Below, in pieces: positions 17,126-24,964 of a stretch of 32,740 bases of DNA (within the stretch, counting starts at the first letter, position 1; the number at the start of each line of letters is the position of its first letter). The notes below the pieces were generated by a model. That model was given only the letters and a program-made list of their open reading frames with translations. It was not told where the DNA came from and made no database searches. Both the position numbers and the translations under genes were made by a program. The stretch is taken from NCBI GenBank assembly GCA_041725875.1, contig JBGRQB010000026.1:1-32740 (forward strand), in the 5' to 3' direction. The stretch comes from JBGRQB01 sp041725875. GTDB taxonomy: Bacteria > Bacteroidota > Ignavibacteria > Ignavibacteriales > Melioribacteraceae.

Positions 17126-17659
17126 TTATGAATCAAAAATGCTTACCTCAACAACCTCTAAACATTTCCCCTTTAACTTTATTTCATCAATAAGTTTAAA
17201 CTGGTTTTCGCTTCCGTCAAAATTATCCAGGAAGAGAGGAACTTTAGATTTTGTAAAGCCACTCAGATTTGCAGCTATTATCATTGTGGTATTTTGCATC
17301 TTTTCTATTTTATCAAAAACAGATTTGTCACATTTCAATTCTGCATTTATGTAACCTGTTTCTTCGCTGCAGACAGATACCTTTACATAAAATTCACCGG
17401 CTTTTGAGTAGGTTCCGATTAAAAGAGAATCAAGAATCACAGTTTTTTCCATCAAATCTGCAAACTTATCTTTGTATGATAAATCTATTTTCTCAGCGTC
17501 ATAATCTTCACACAAAGTGAGAATAACTTTATTTTTATTTTCAGGAGCTTCAAAATTCGGGTCATCAGTTTGAAAAGAAATCAATTTATCGCCAAACAGA
17601 GATAAGCAGGAGAATGCAATTACGCAGATAACAAAAGTATTGTAAAAACCATTTTTCAT
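17126..17659 (-). CDS. Unknown exported or membrane-anchored protein
   Basis: I do not recognise this 177-residue protein. It begins with a single hydrophobic segment (about residues 6-24, NTFVICVIAFSCLSLFGDKL) that would act as a signal peptide or membrane anchor. The rest is soluble and mixed alpha/beta, with a strand-like pattern (EFYVKVSVCSEETGYINAEL, TMIIAANLSGF) and an acidic composition. AFSC resembles a lipobox, but the Phe at -2 argues against it. An AAGGTGA ribosome site six bases before the ATG supports the start. It ends against the shared terminator and begins about 80 bases after the stop of the 816-residue kinase. It could be the tail of that operon or an independent gene. No function can be assigned. 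Confidence 0.65.
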   Translation of the reverse strand: MKNGFYNTFVICVIAFSCLSLFGDKLISFQTDDPNFEAPENKNKVILTLCEDYDAEKIDLSYKDKFADLMEKTVILDSLLIGTYSKAGEFYVKVSVCSEETGYINAELKCDKSVFDKIEKMQNTTMIIAANLSGFTKSKVPLFLDNFDGSENQFKLIDEIKLKGKCLEVVEVSIFDS

Positions 17660-17738
17660 ATTTCACCTTTTTTCCGGTTAAACTACAAACCAAATGAATT
17701 GTTCCTGATTAAAATTTAGTGAATTTAGAGGAGAAATG

Positions 17739-20189
17739 TTAAACAAGATTTTCTCTTTTAAAATTTTCCGTCCTGATATTTTCAGAATTAAATAAAGTAA
17801 ACAGAAAGTTGCTTCCTTTATCAGGAGCGCTTTCAACCCAGATTGTACCATTATTTTTTTCAATTAATTCTTTGCACAGAATTAATCCCATTCCGGTTCC
17901 TTTTTCACCTTCGAGTCCGGTTGTAGAATAATTTCCGTCAATTCTGAAAAGTTTGTTGATATCTTCTTTTGGAATTCCTATGCCGTTATCTTTAACACTG
18001 ACAATAGTTCTGACATTATCACTTTCTGCACTGATTAAAATTTCACCGTACCGATTTGTAAATTTAATTGAGTTCGAAATTAAATTCCTCAAAATAGTTT
18101 CAAGCATTTTTTCATCGGCAAATACTTTTTGTTCACGATCGATATTAAGAATGACTGATATTTTTTTCATCTTGTAGGATTCTTTCAAATAAACAGATAC
18201 ATTTTTAACAACATCGAGTAAGTTTATTTCTTCAGGTTGATATTCTGTTTTGCCAAGTTGAAGAGCGCCCCATTCGAGTAATTCTTCTAGTAAATTATAA
18301 ACCTGTTTTATGTTTCTGTTAAGGATATCTATTATTTCTGAGTTTTCATCTTTGATACAGCTTTTGCTTGCATCCTGTAACATATCTGCAAGTCCGATTA
18401 AAGACGTAAAAGGATTTTTCAAATCGTGTGCAATTATTGAGAAAAATAAATCTTTACTGTCATTAAGTTTCTTCAGTTTATTTTCAGATTCTTCAAGTAA
18501 GATATTTTTCTGACTGATCTCTTCAACTTGTGTTTCAACAAGTTTTTTATTTTCCTTTAATCTGTTAATGTATAGCTTTACTTCTTTTTCAACTTCGGCC
18601 CGCAACGTAATATCAAGTGCAACAACGAGCGCTCCTTCAACTCTTCTGTCACTATCAAACAACGGAGTATAATAAACTTCAAAACATAAATTATCTATGT
18701 GAACTTTATCAACAAAACGCTCCCCTTTTAACACACGTTTTAATTGTTTAATTATCTCAGGATATTCAGAATATAAATCAAAGGCAGATACTCCCACAAC
18801 TTCTCCGGGAACCAATCCGAGTTTTCTCAAGCCTTCACCGTCAGAAAAAAGAAAAACGCCCTTGCTGTTTACCCTTGTTAAAACTAATGGGAGTCTGCTT
18901 AAAATCGATTCAAGAAACTCCTGTTGTTCAGCAAGCTCTTTTCCTATTTTGTTTTTTTCAGTTATGTCAAGATAAACTCCAATTAGTCCGAGCGTCTCAT
19001 CTTCTTGTCCGGTAAAAACACTTTTGTAAAAAATGACATCTTTGGTATTTTCAAACTTATCTCTAACTTTAGCTTCATATCTTTGCACTCCTCCGCTTTG
19101 GAAAAGTTCTTTGTCAGCTTCAAAATAAATTTTCGCCAGCTCTCTCGGATAAAGATCAAAGACAGTACTGCCTATAAGTTTTTCTTTTGGTATTCCAATC
19201 TGATCAACAAATGCCTGATTACATCCTTTGTAAACACCATTTTTATTTTTATAGAAAATAGGAACCGGAATAGTTTCAAGAAGCAGCTCAAACATTCTAA
19301 GATTATTTTTGAGTTTACCTTCAATATCTTTGCTTGATGATATATCAGTAAATACCATTAATATTTTCAAAGGGAAACGATGATTATCAAACTCACAAAT
19401 TTTTATAACTGCTTTCAGCCAGATGTATGTTTTGTCTTTTTTCAACATTCGGAAATTGAATTCTTCCTTTTCCAGAACAGAATCAACAATCAGTCTTATT
19501 TTGTCTGAAACATTTCTTTTATCTTCAATATGAACTTTTGAGATGAACCATTCAAACTCAGGTTGATATTCTTTTTTTTCATAATCCAGAAGTTTTAAAA
19601 ACTTACTGCTGAATAAGTATTCTTCTTTTTTAACATCAATTTCACATAGTCCGTCCTGAAGCTCATAAAGAGTTTTAGGAAAGATATTTTTGATATTTTC
19701 TTTATATCCATTACTATTTAGTTCAAAAATAACGCCTTCAAATAAAACTTCATTTTCAGAGTTTCCCTGAACCAGATATCCTTTTTCGCAGACAAACTTT
19801 TCTTTTCCGCTTTTTGTAATGAGGTGAAAATCAATTTCATACTCACCATTTTGTTGAAGTGATTTCTGAATTGTTTCCCACACATTTTTTCTTTCTTCAA
19901 CTTTAATCAAAGAGTTAAGATTATCTTTTCTTTTTCCTAAAAGCTCCTGTTGCGAATACCCTGTGATGTATTCAGCGTCATAACTTACTTTATCTATGAT
20001 AAACTCTTCATCAACTCTTCCGCTGTACATTATTCCCTGTTTTTTGCCAAGTAGTTGTTTCCACAAATTTTCGCGAGCCTGAAACTTTTTTTCAGATTGA
20101 ACAAACTGTTCAATCATCTTTTGCTGCTTCTCAATTTTATTCTCCAGAGATCTGATTCTTTCTTTCAATATTTTATTTTCTTCTTCCAT
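17739..20189 (-). CDS. Cytoplasmic multi-PAS sensor histidine kinase
   Basis: An 816-residue two-component sensor with no membrane segment. The order is an N-terminal coiled coil (1-40), PAS about 55-155, PAS about 178-288, PAS about 295-415, PAS about 425-530, coiled coil 530-575, HisKA about 578-650 and HATPase about 690-800. The H-box is SIIAHDLKNPFTS with phospho-acceptor His588. The N-box is LISNSIKFTNRYG, G1 is DNGIGIPKED, and G2 is GEKGTGMGLILCKEL. PAS3 (PVPIFYKNKNGVYKGCNQAF) is a classical redox or small-ligand type fold, but no cofactor-binding residue stands out. There is no receiver domain and no response regulator nearby, so it must signal to a partner elsewhere. It lies 15 bases downstream of a related kinase gene and is probably co-transcribed with it. 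Confidence 0.93.
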   Translation of the reverse strand: MEEENKILKERIRSLENKIEKQQKMIEQFVQSEKKFQARENLWKQLLGKKQGIMYSGRVDEEFIIDKVSYDAEYITGYSQQELLGKRKDNLNSLIKVEERKNVWETIQKSLQQNGEYEIDFHLITKSGKEKFVCEKGYLVQGNSENEVLFEGVIFELNSNGYKENIKNIFPKTLYELQDGLCEIDVKKEEYLFSSKFLKLLDYEKKEYQPEFEWFISKVHIEDKRNVSDKIRLIVDSVLEKEEFNFRMLKKDKTYIWLKAVIKICEFDNHRFPLKILMVFTDISSSKDIEGKLKNNLRMFELLLETIPVPIFYKNKNGVYKGCNQAFVDQIGIPKEKLIGSTVFDLYPRELAKIYFEADKELFQSGGVQRYEAKVRDKFENTKDVIFYKSVFTGQEDETLGLIGVYLDITEKNKIGKELAEQQEFLESILSRLPLVLTRVNSKGVFLFSDGEGLRKLGLVPGEVVGVSAFDLYSEYPEIIKQLKRVLKGERFVDKVHIDNLCFEVYYTPLFDSDRRVEGALVVALDITLRAEVEKEVKLYINRLKENKKLVETQVEEISQKNILLEESENKLKKLNDSKDLFFSIIAHDLKNPFTSLIGLADMLQDASKSCIKDENSEIIDILNRNIKQVYNLLEELLEWGALQLGKTEYQPEEINLLDVVKNVSVYLKESYKMKKISVILNIDREQKVFADEKMLETILRNLISNSIKFTNRYGEILISAESDNVRTIVSVKDNGIGIPKEDINKLFRIDGNYSTTGLEGEKGTGMGLILCKELIEKNNGTIWVESAPDKGSNFLFTLFNSENIRTENFKRENLV

Positions 20190-20204
20190 AATTTCTCTTT
20201 GGAG

Positions 20205-21746
20205 TTATTCCAGCATTCCTGATGGCAATTTTACAAAAAAATTACTCCCGCAATTCACTTTACTTTCAACCCAGATTGAACCTTTGTTATGTTTCAGTAG
20301 TTCGTGACAAAGTACAAGCCCAAGTCCGGTACCGGTCTCACCATGAATTCCGTCAGTAGTATATTGTTCATCGATCTTAAAAAGTTTATCAATAACCTCT
20401 TCGGGAATGCCTGTGCCTGTATCTTTAACAGAAGTGATAATAAAGCCTCCTTCTTCTTCAGCACTTAAAGTAATTGTACCTCCTTTGGGAGTATATTTCA
20501 GCGCGTTTTGAACAATATTTCTGATTACTGTATCAACCATATTATAATCGGCATAAACAAGCACTGATTTATCAATTTTATTTGAAAGTTCAATGTTGCG
20601 CCCGATAGCTTTTAGTTTGAATATTTCGAATACAAAATCACAGAGCATTGCCAGACTAAAATTAGAGTGCTCGGCGATATTTTGTTTTATGTGAAGGTGT
20701 GACCATTCAAGCAGATTTTCCAAAAGGTTATAAACCGATTTTATATTTGTCCGCAAATCGGAAAGCAATTCTTTTTGTTCATTCTCTCTGAGGTTTCCAT
20801 ATTCATCGAGCAGAAAATCAGAAATGCCAAGTAGGGTTGTAAAAGGACTTTTCAAGTCGTGAGCAATTATTGAGAAAAATTTATCTTTGCTGGCGTTTAT
20901 CTCTTTCAGTTTTTTTTCTGAATTCTCCAGACTTGAATATGCAGTTTCAAGTTCTTTTTGTTTTTTGTGAAGAGAATCGATGTGAGAATTTATTTCTTTC
21001 TGGATTTTTTTTCTGTCGCTGATATCGCGTAAGGTTCCAATCACTGCCGGGTTACCCTGATAATTAACCGTTCCTACATTTATTTCAAAATCCATTGGAG
21101 TACCATCTTTTTTTAATATTTCGGTTTCATATAAATTCGGCACTCCAATTCCTTCAAGTCGTTTTTTATGATATTCAATTAACTGCGATTTTTTTTCTTC
21201 CGAGACAAAACTGATAAACTCTTTGCCTAAAACCTCATCCATCTTGTAGCCCATTAACTTTTCAAATCCTGGATTAAGATACTGTAGTTTCCCCTCCTGG
21301 ATGATTACTATTCCGTCGCGAGATTTTTCAGTTAACAGTTTATATTTTTTTTCTGATAATCTTAACTTTTCTATTTCTTCCTTAGCAAAAAATTCTTCTT
21401 TTGAAATCTCCCAGAAAATTCCTTCAAATTTTATTATTTGTCCAAAATCATCATACACACATATTCCTTTATCGGAAATATATTTAACTTCATTATCACG
21501 CGTGAAAATTCTGTATTGGCGACTATATTCTTTTTTTTCGACTTGAAAAAAATTTACTCTGTCATCAGGGTTAATAATTTTTGAGTATGAATTATCCAAC
21601 ATTTGTATAAAATCATTTACCGAATAACCGGTAACATCTACTACCTTTTCACTTATTGACTCAACAATAAGAACTTCATTATTTTTTATTCTATAAATAA
21701 CAACTGCAAGGCTATTTATTATACTAATATTGGAATCTGGCAGCAT
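20205..21746 (-). CDS. Cytoplasmic PAS-PAS sensor histidine kinase
   Basis: A 513-residue sensor kinase without membrane segments: PAS about 10-115, PAS about 130-250 (GIVIIQEGKLQYLNPGFEKL, a classical PAS start), a short coiled coil to about 283, HisKA about 285-355 and HATPase about 400-510. The H-box FFSIIAHDLKSPFTT holds His296. The N-box is NIVQNALKYTPKGG, G1 DTGTGIPEEV and G2 GETGTGLGLVLCHEL. The catalytic half is clearly related to that of the 816-residue kinase next door, and both have an unusual FEG-(I/V)-x-x-E motif closing the first PAS. This suggests duplication followed by change in the number of sensor domains. The ATG at 21746 follows GGAG. No response regulator is in the window. 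Confidence 0.93.
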   Translation of the reverse strand: MLPDSNISIINSLAVVIYRIKNNEVLIVESISEKVVDVTGYSVNDFIQMLDNSYSKIINPDDRVNFFQVEKKEYSRQYRIFTRDNEVKYISDKGICVYDDFGQIIKFEGIFWEISKEEFFAKEEIEKLRLSEKKYKLLTEKSRDGIVIIQEGKLQYLNPGFEKLMGYKMDEVLGKEFISFVSEEKKSQLIEYHKKRLEGIGVPNLYETEILKKDGTPMDFEINVGTVNYQGNPAVIGTLRDISDRKKIQKEINSHIDSLHKKQKELETAYSSLENSEKKLKEINASKDKFFSIIAHDLKSPFTTLLGISDFLLDEYGNLRENEQKELLSDLRTNIKSVYNLLENLLEWSHLHIKQNIAEHSNFSLAMLCDFVFEIFKLKAIGRNIELSNKIDKSVLVYADYNMVDTVIRNIVQNALKYTPKGGTITLSAEEEGGFIITSVKDTGTGIPEEVIDKLFKIDEQYTTDGIHGETGTGLGLVLCHELLKHNKGSIWVESKVNCGSNFFVKLPSGMLE

Positions 21747-21913
21747 AAAGGCTCCGACAATAAATATTTAATAGATAGAATCGGATATTTAAGAAATTGG
21801 TTTAATTAGCGGGTATTAAAAAGTCTATTCTGACTTGTATTTAGAAAGCTTTATTTTTTAACTTAATCGTCTCATTGAACCTATATTGCATTAAATTATA
21901 CTACAAATATGGT

Positions 21914-23065
21914 TTAACCTAATAATCGGAGATTAATTTCAAAGCGTAAATTATCGCTTTCTATAATGAATTCATTATCTAATAAATGCTTCACATCTCG
22001 TTTAACTGTTCTATCAGACAATTTACCATATATAGTTTTAAAAGGCGCCGTCCTTTTTAAGTCAGAAGTTGCAAACCCTTTATTTGATGAGAGTAAGATG
22101 TTTAACAAGTCTAATTGACGTTTGGAAACCTTGCTTGCATTATGCAACTGGAGATAGGCTTCCCTTAGTGCGAATCGACGAATAAAATAAGTGATTTTAT
22201 CTTTAATTTCATTTAATGATTCAACGAAGCCTTGAAGTACGAACTCTAGGAAGTCAGTAACTTCACCGTTTTCATTTTTAATCGATTTTGAAAAAGCCCA
22301 ATAATAATCATCAATATTTTTATAATAATAGTTAGATAACATTAATGGAACATATTTAACATTTGCTGAACGTAATAGTAATGCTTCAATTGCTCTTGCT
22401 ATTCTTCCATTACCATCTGTAAAAGGATGAATTAATGCCAAATGGTAATGAGCAAGTGAACATCTAATAATAGGATTAAGTTTCATCACCTCTTCGGAAT
22501 TTAACCAATTAACTAGTGCACTTACCAACATTGCTATATCTTTATTGATTTTAGGCGGTGTATATATTCCCCCATGAGAAGTATCACCAACCTTCACCGT
22601 GTGATGTCTGTATTTTCCTGGATAGTTATCAGCGTATTCAATACCTGATGTAATAAGCTTATGAATATATTTAATTTTATCTTCACTGATTAATTTACTT
22701 TCTTTATCAGTTGATATTTCATCAATGTACTCATATGTTTTTTTTAAGTTATATATTTCTGTTTCTGCTTTCTCTGTTGAAGCAACATTTCCACTTCCGG
22801 AGATCAATTCCATTACCTGCTTTTCACTAAGTGGATTTCCCTCTATCGCTGCTGTCCCAAAGATGGAGCGCTTAATAAGTTCTTCTTGCAAACTTGTTGC
22901 TAAATCTGGTAATACTGGCAAGTCGGCAACGGTTTTGTAGAGTACCCTTGCTTCTACAATATATTCCATTAAACGATTTGTATCGTAATTATAGCTAAAT
23001 TTAAACTTTTTCTGATTACTCAGAGTAACAATTTTGACTGCTTTTTTGTCCATCATTTTGTCCAA
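21914..23065 (-). CDS. Fic-family AMP-transferase with inhibitory helix and winged-helix tail
   Basis: A 383-residue cytoplasmic enzyme that probably transfers AMP from ATP to a hydroxyl side chain of a target protein. The Fic motif HPFTDGNGRIAR is complete at 213-224, with catalytic His213. The N-terminal TAAIEGN (71-77) fits the class II inhibitory motif (S/T)xxxE(G/N), in which the Glu (Glu75) blocks ATP binding. The enzyme would therefore be self-restrained and needs no antitoxin gene; none is seen. The C-terminal 60 residues look like a winged helix (SKRQLDLLNILLSS to TVKRDVKHLLDNEFI), which may bind DNA and allow autoregulation. The open frame reaches a TTG at 23065, but the ATGs at 23056 or 23053 are as likely as starts. 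Target unknown. Confidence 0.92.
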   Translation of the reverse strand: MDKMMDKKAVKIVTLSNQKKFKFSYNYDTNRLMEYIVEARVLYKTVADLPVLPDLATSLQEELIKRSIFGTAAIEGNPLSEKQVMELISGSGNVASTEKAETEIYNLKKTYEYIDEISTDKESKLISEDKIKYIHKLITSGIEYADNYPGKYRHHTVKVGDTSHGGIYTPPKINKDIAMLVSALVNWLNSEEVMKLNPIIRCSLAHYHLALIHPFTDGNGRIARAIEALLLRSANVKYVPLMLSNYYYKNIDDYYWAFSKSIKNENGEVTDFLEFVLQGFVESLNEIKDKITYFIRRFALREAYLQLHNASKVSKRQLDLLNILLSSNKGFATSDLKRTAPFKTIYGKLSDRTVKRDVKHLLDNEFIIESDNLRFEINLRLLG

Positions 23066-23266
23066 ATTAATAACAACCTAACTTATTACTTTACAAAGGA
23101 TAAAGTAAATCATTTTAAGTTAATTATCAATTTTTTTGTCCTCTAATTTGTCAAGTAATTGTCACTATTTTTTCATCTTTTTTATAACAATAAATTGATT
23201 CAAATCTTGGTGGGGTACTCTAAAATATCTGTTGTTTCATTTTCCGTTCTATCTGACTTTTAGAAT

Positions 23267-23306
23267 AAAAAAAAGCCTCTTCTGCCCTGCAAACAGAAGA
23301 AGCTTA
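23267..23306 (-). terminator. Rho-independent terminator of the outer-membrane barrel gene
   Basis: On the minus strand a 12-base stem (23294-23305 with 23273-23284, one mismatch) around a nine-base loop is followed by a run of eight T. It lies 20 bases past the stop at 23326. Confidence 0.85.
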
Positions 23307-23325
23307 AATTGGGGATTAAGGATGT

Positions 23326-23976
23326 TTAATAATAAAACCGCAAACCTCCTCTTATTATTAAACCGCTCATATCATGCTTTCTAACAAATGTTCTCTTGCC
23401 AGACGGAATTTCCAAAGGGTTTTCTCCCACCTCATATTCCCAACTGGGTTCCGCATTGTGATAAACAACTTCCCCAAAGAGTTCTGACCGCCTTCCTAGT
23501 TTGTAACTTATCCCACCGCCTAAACGCCATCCAAGACCGAAAGCCCAAGTGGTTTCGTCGTTGTCTGGTCTGTGGAAATCCCTGTAATTGATAATAAGTA
23601 TTTCGGCTCCAATTGCGCCGTACAGATATGCAGCTGTTCTCCTGTTAACAGGAAATCTGGCAGTTGCATTAAACATTACAGGAATATCGTGCAGATTTGT
23701 TTTTGCCCTCACTTCATGCACCGTATAGTCAGATACACCATAATATTTTGAATACTCTTTTACAAGGTTTTGATCGACATATTCCTTATGGAACCAGTCA
23801 ACACTCCACCCAAGTGTCAAACTTTTGTCAATTTTCCAACCTCCTTCATATCCAATCATAAATCCTGCATCTGTAGATGCCGGATTAAATACACCAAGTT
23901 TTATGGCGCCTGAATTGTATTGTGCCGATACAACTCCGGTTAAGATTAAAATTGAAACTAACAAAAACTTTTTCAT
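23326..23976 (-). CDS. Small outer-membrane beta-barrel protein
   Basis: A 216-residue exported protein. The signal peptide (about 1-18, ending VSA-Q) is followed by alternating-residue beta strands rich in Gly and aromatics: GAIKLGVFNP, AGFMIGYEGGW, AYLYGAIGAEILIINYR, WAFGLGWRLGGGISYKLG, SELFGEVVYHNAEPSW. It ends in GLIIRGGLRFYY, with a terminal aromatic as expected of a barrel inserted by the Bam machinery. About eight strands would fit an OmpA/OmpW-like or opacity-type barrel. No enzymatic or transport specificity can be read from it. It is transcribed alone, with its own terminator. The ribosome site before the ATG is weak (GAGA). Confidence 0.82.
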   Translation of the reverse strand: MKKFLLVSILILTGVVSAQYNSGAIKLGVFNPASTDAGFMIGYEGGWKIDKSLTLGWSVDWFHKEYVDQNLVKEYSKYYGVSDYTVHEVRAKTNLHDIPVMFNATARFPVNRRTAAYLYGAIGAEILIINYRDFHRPDNDETTWAFGLGWRLGGGISYKLGRRSELFGEVVYHNAEPSWEYEVGENPLEIPSGKRTFVRKHDMSGLIIRGGLRFYY

Positions 23977-24136
23977 TTGGGTCTCGTGTTATTTCTGCCC
24001 ACAAGTTCAATAACAATGCCACAATTATTTTTTGTTAAACAGACTCTAAAGTCAGCTTTTTAAAACCTGTACTAATTTTTGTACATTTTAGTAAACATTG
24101 AATGTAGTTTTTTATGCACTTAACCCGTTTTATGGC

Positions 24137-24162
24137 AAAAAAGCTCCAAAATGGAGTTTTTT
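24137..24162 (-). terminator. Terminator of the DUF885-btpA operon
   Basis: CTCCA at 24144-24148 pairs with TGGAG at 24152-24156, flanked by A- and T-runs that lengthen the stem. On the minus strand it runs into a TTTTTT tract and begins at the stop codon of the BtpA-family gene. Confidence 0.75.
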
Positions 24163-24964
24163 AATGTTTTTTCAACTTTTCTGTTAATAACCGTATTCTT
24201 TTGGGATCAAGTTCATTTTCCCAGTAGCCATCTTTTTTAAAGTATGATCCTACAATTAAAGCATCTGCAATTTCAGAGAATTCTTCAATATTTTTATCTG
24301 TAATTCCAGATCCGATAATGACCGGAAGTTTTACTGCTTTTTTGACTTCTTTTAATTCAGACAAATCTGCTGCCGAACCTGTTTCGGTTCCGGTTATAAT
24401 CACCCCATCAGTTCTGAAAAACTCAGCAGCTTTTGCAACTTCCTTTATGGAAATATCAGAAGTGATTGAGTGTGAAGAATGTTTCTTTTTTATATCAGTA
24501 AAAATCAGGATATCATCAGCCTCAATCATTTTTCTGTATCTGAGCAGTTCGCCTGCATCGGAGTTCATCATTCCTTCATCTGCAATGTGCGAAAAAACAA
24601 ATCCTTCAGCTCTTATAAACTGTAAATCAGATGCCAAGGCTACTGCAAGTGCTTCCTTATTTGCTCCGGCTAAAATCTGAATACCTGTCGGTAAATTACT
24701 TGCAGATTTCACTGCATCGGCAGCTCTTGTCATCATAGCAATAATTTCGGGTCCGACATTTCTGTTTAAATATGGCGTATCGTGCATATTTTCAATTGCA
24801 ATTGCATCAACTCCGCAATCGGAATAAATTTTTGCTTCCTCTTTAACTTTGGCAATTATACTTTTTACATCACTTTTGTAAGCCGGAGTGCCGGGCAATG
24901 CCGGGACGTGAATCATCCCGACAAGTGAACATTTACTTTTAAATATATCTTCAAATTTTTTCAT
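24161..24964 (-). CDS. BtpA/SgcQ-family TIM-barrel protein
   Basis: A 267-residue cytoplasmic protein of the BtpA family. Family members were linked to photosystem I stability in cyanobacteria and to sugar-operon products (SgcQ) in enterobacteria; the reaction is not established. Family features seen are the N-terminal LVGMIHVPALPGTP, AIAIENMHDTPY at about 55-66, FIRAEGFVFSHIADEG at about 116-131, TGTETGSAADL at about 191-201 and the phosphate-binding-like PVIIGSGITDKNI and ADALIVGSYFKKDG, typical of TIM barrels that bind a phosphorylated ligand. Its ATG overlaps the stop of the upstream gene as TAATG, so it is translated by coupling. A cyanobacterial photosynthetic role is unlikely here. Confidence 0.9.
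   Translation of the reverse strand: MKKFEDIFKSKCSLVGMIHVPALPGTPAYKSDVKSIIAKVKEEAKIYSDCGVDAIAIENMHDTPYLNRNVGPEIIAMMTRAADAVKSASNLPTGIQILAGANKEALAVALASDLQFIRAEGFVFSHIADEGMMNSDAGELLRYRKMIEADDILIFTDIKKKHSSHSITSDISIKEVAKAAEFFRTDGVIITGTETGSAADLSELKEVKKAVKLPVIIGSGITDKNIEEFSEIADALIVGSYFKKDGYWENELDPKRIRLLTEKLKKH

Noticed and set aside
17739..21746. The two PAS kinases as a complete two-component system.
   Set aside because: There is no receiver-domain or output gene in the window, so only the sensor side can be claimed.
23051..23175. Several TTTGTC repeats on the plus strand (TTGACA/GACAAA on the minus strand) before the Fic gene.
   Set aside because: Spacing is irregular and the sequence is AT-rich. 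TTGACA with GATAAT is 20 bases apart, so no promoter or operator can be fixed.
24005..24021. Sigma-54-like sequence upstream of the outer-membrane barrel gene (minus strand TGGCATT, four bases, TTGAA).
   Set aside because: The -12 element lacks the essential GC (TTGA instead of TTGC), and no activator gene or site is near.
24068..24085. Inverted repeat TGTAC-N8-GTACA upstream of the outer-membrane barrel gene.
   Set aside because: Only five-base arms in an AT-rich gap with no second copy and no regulator next to it; not enough to call an operator.
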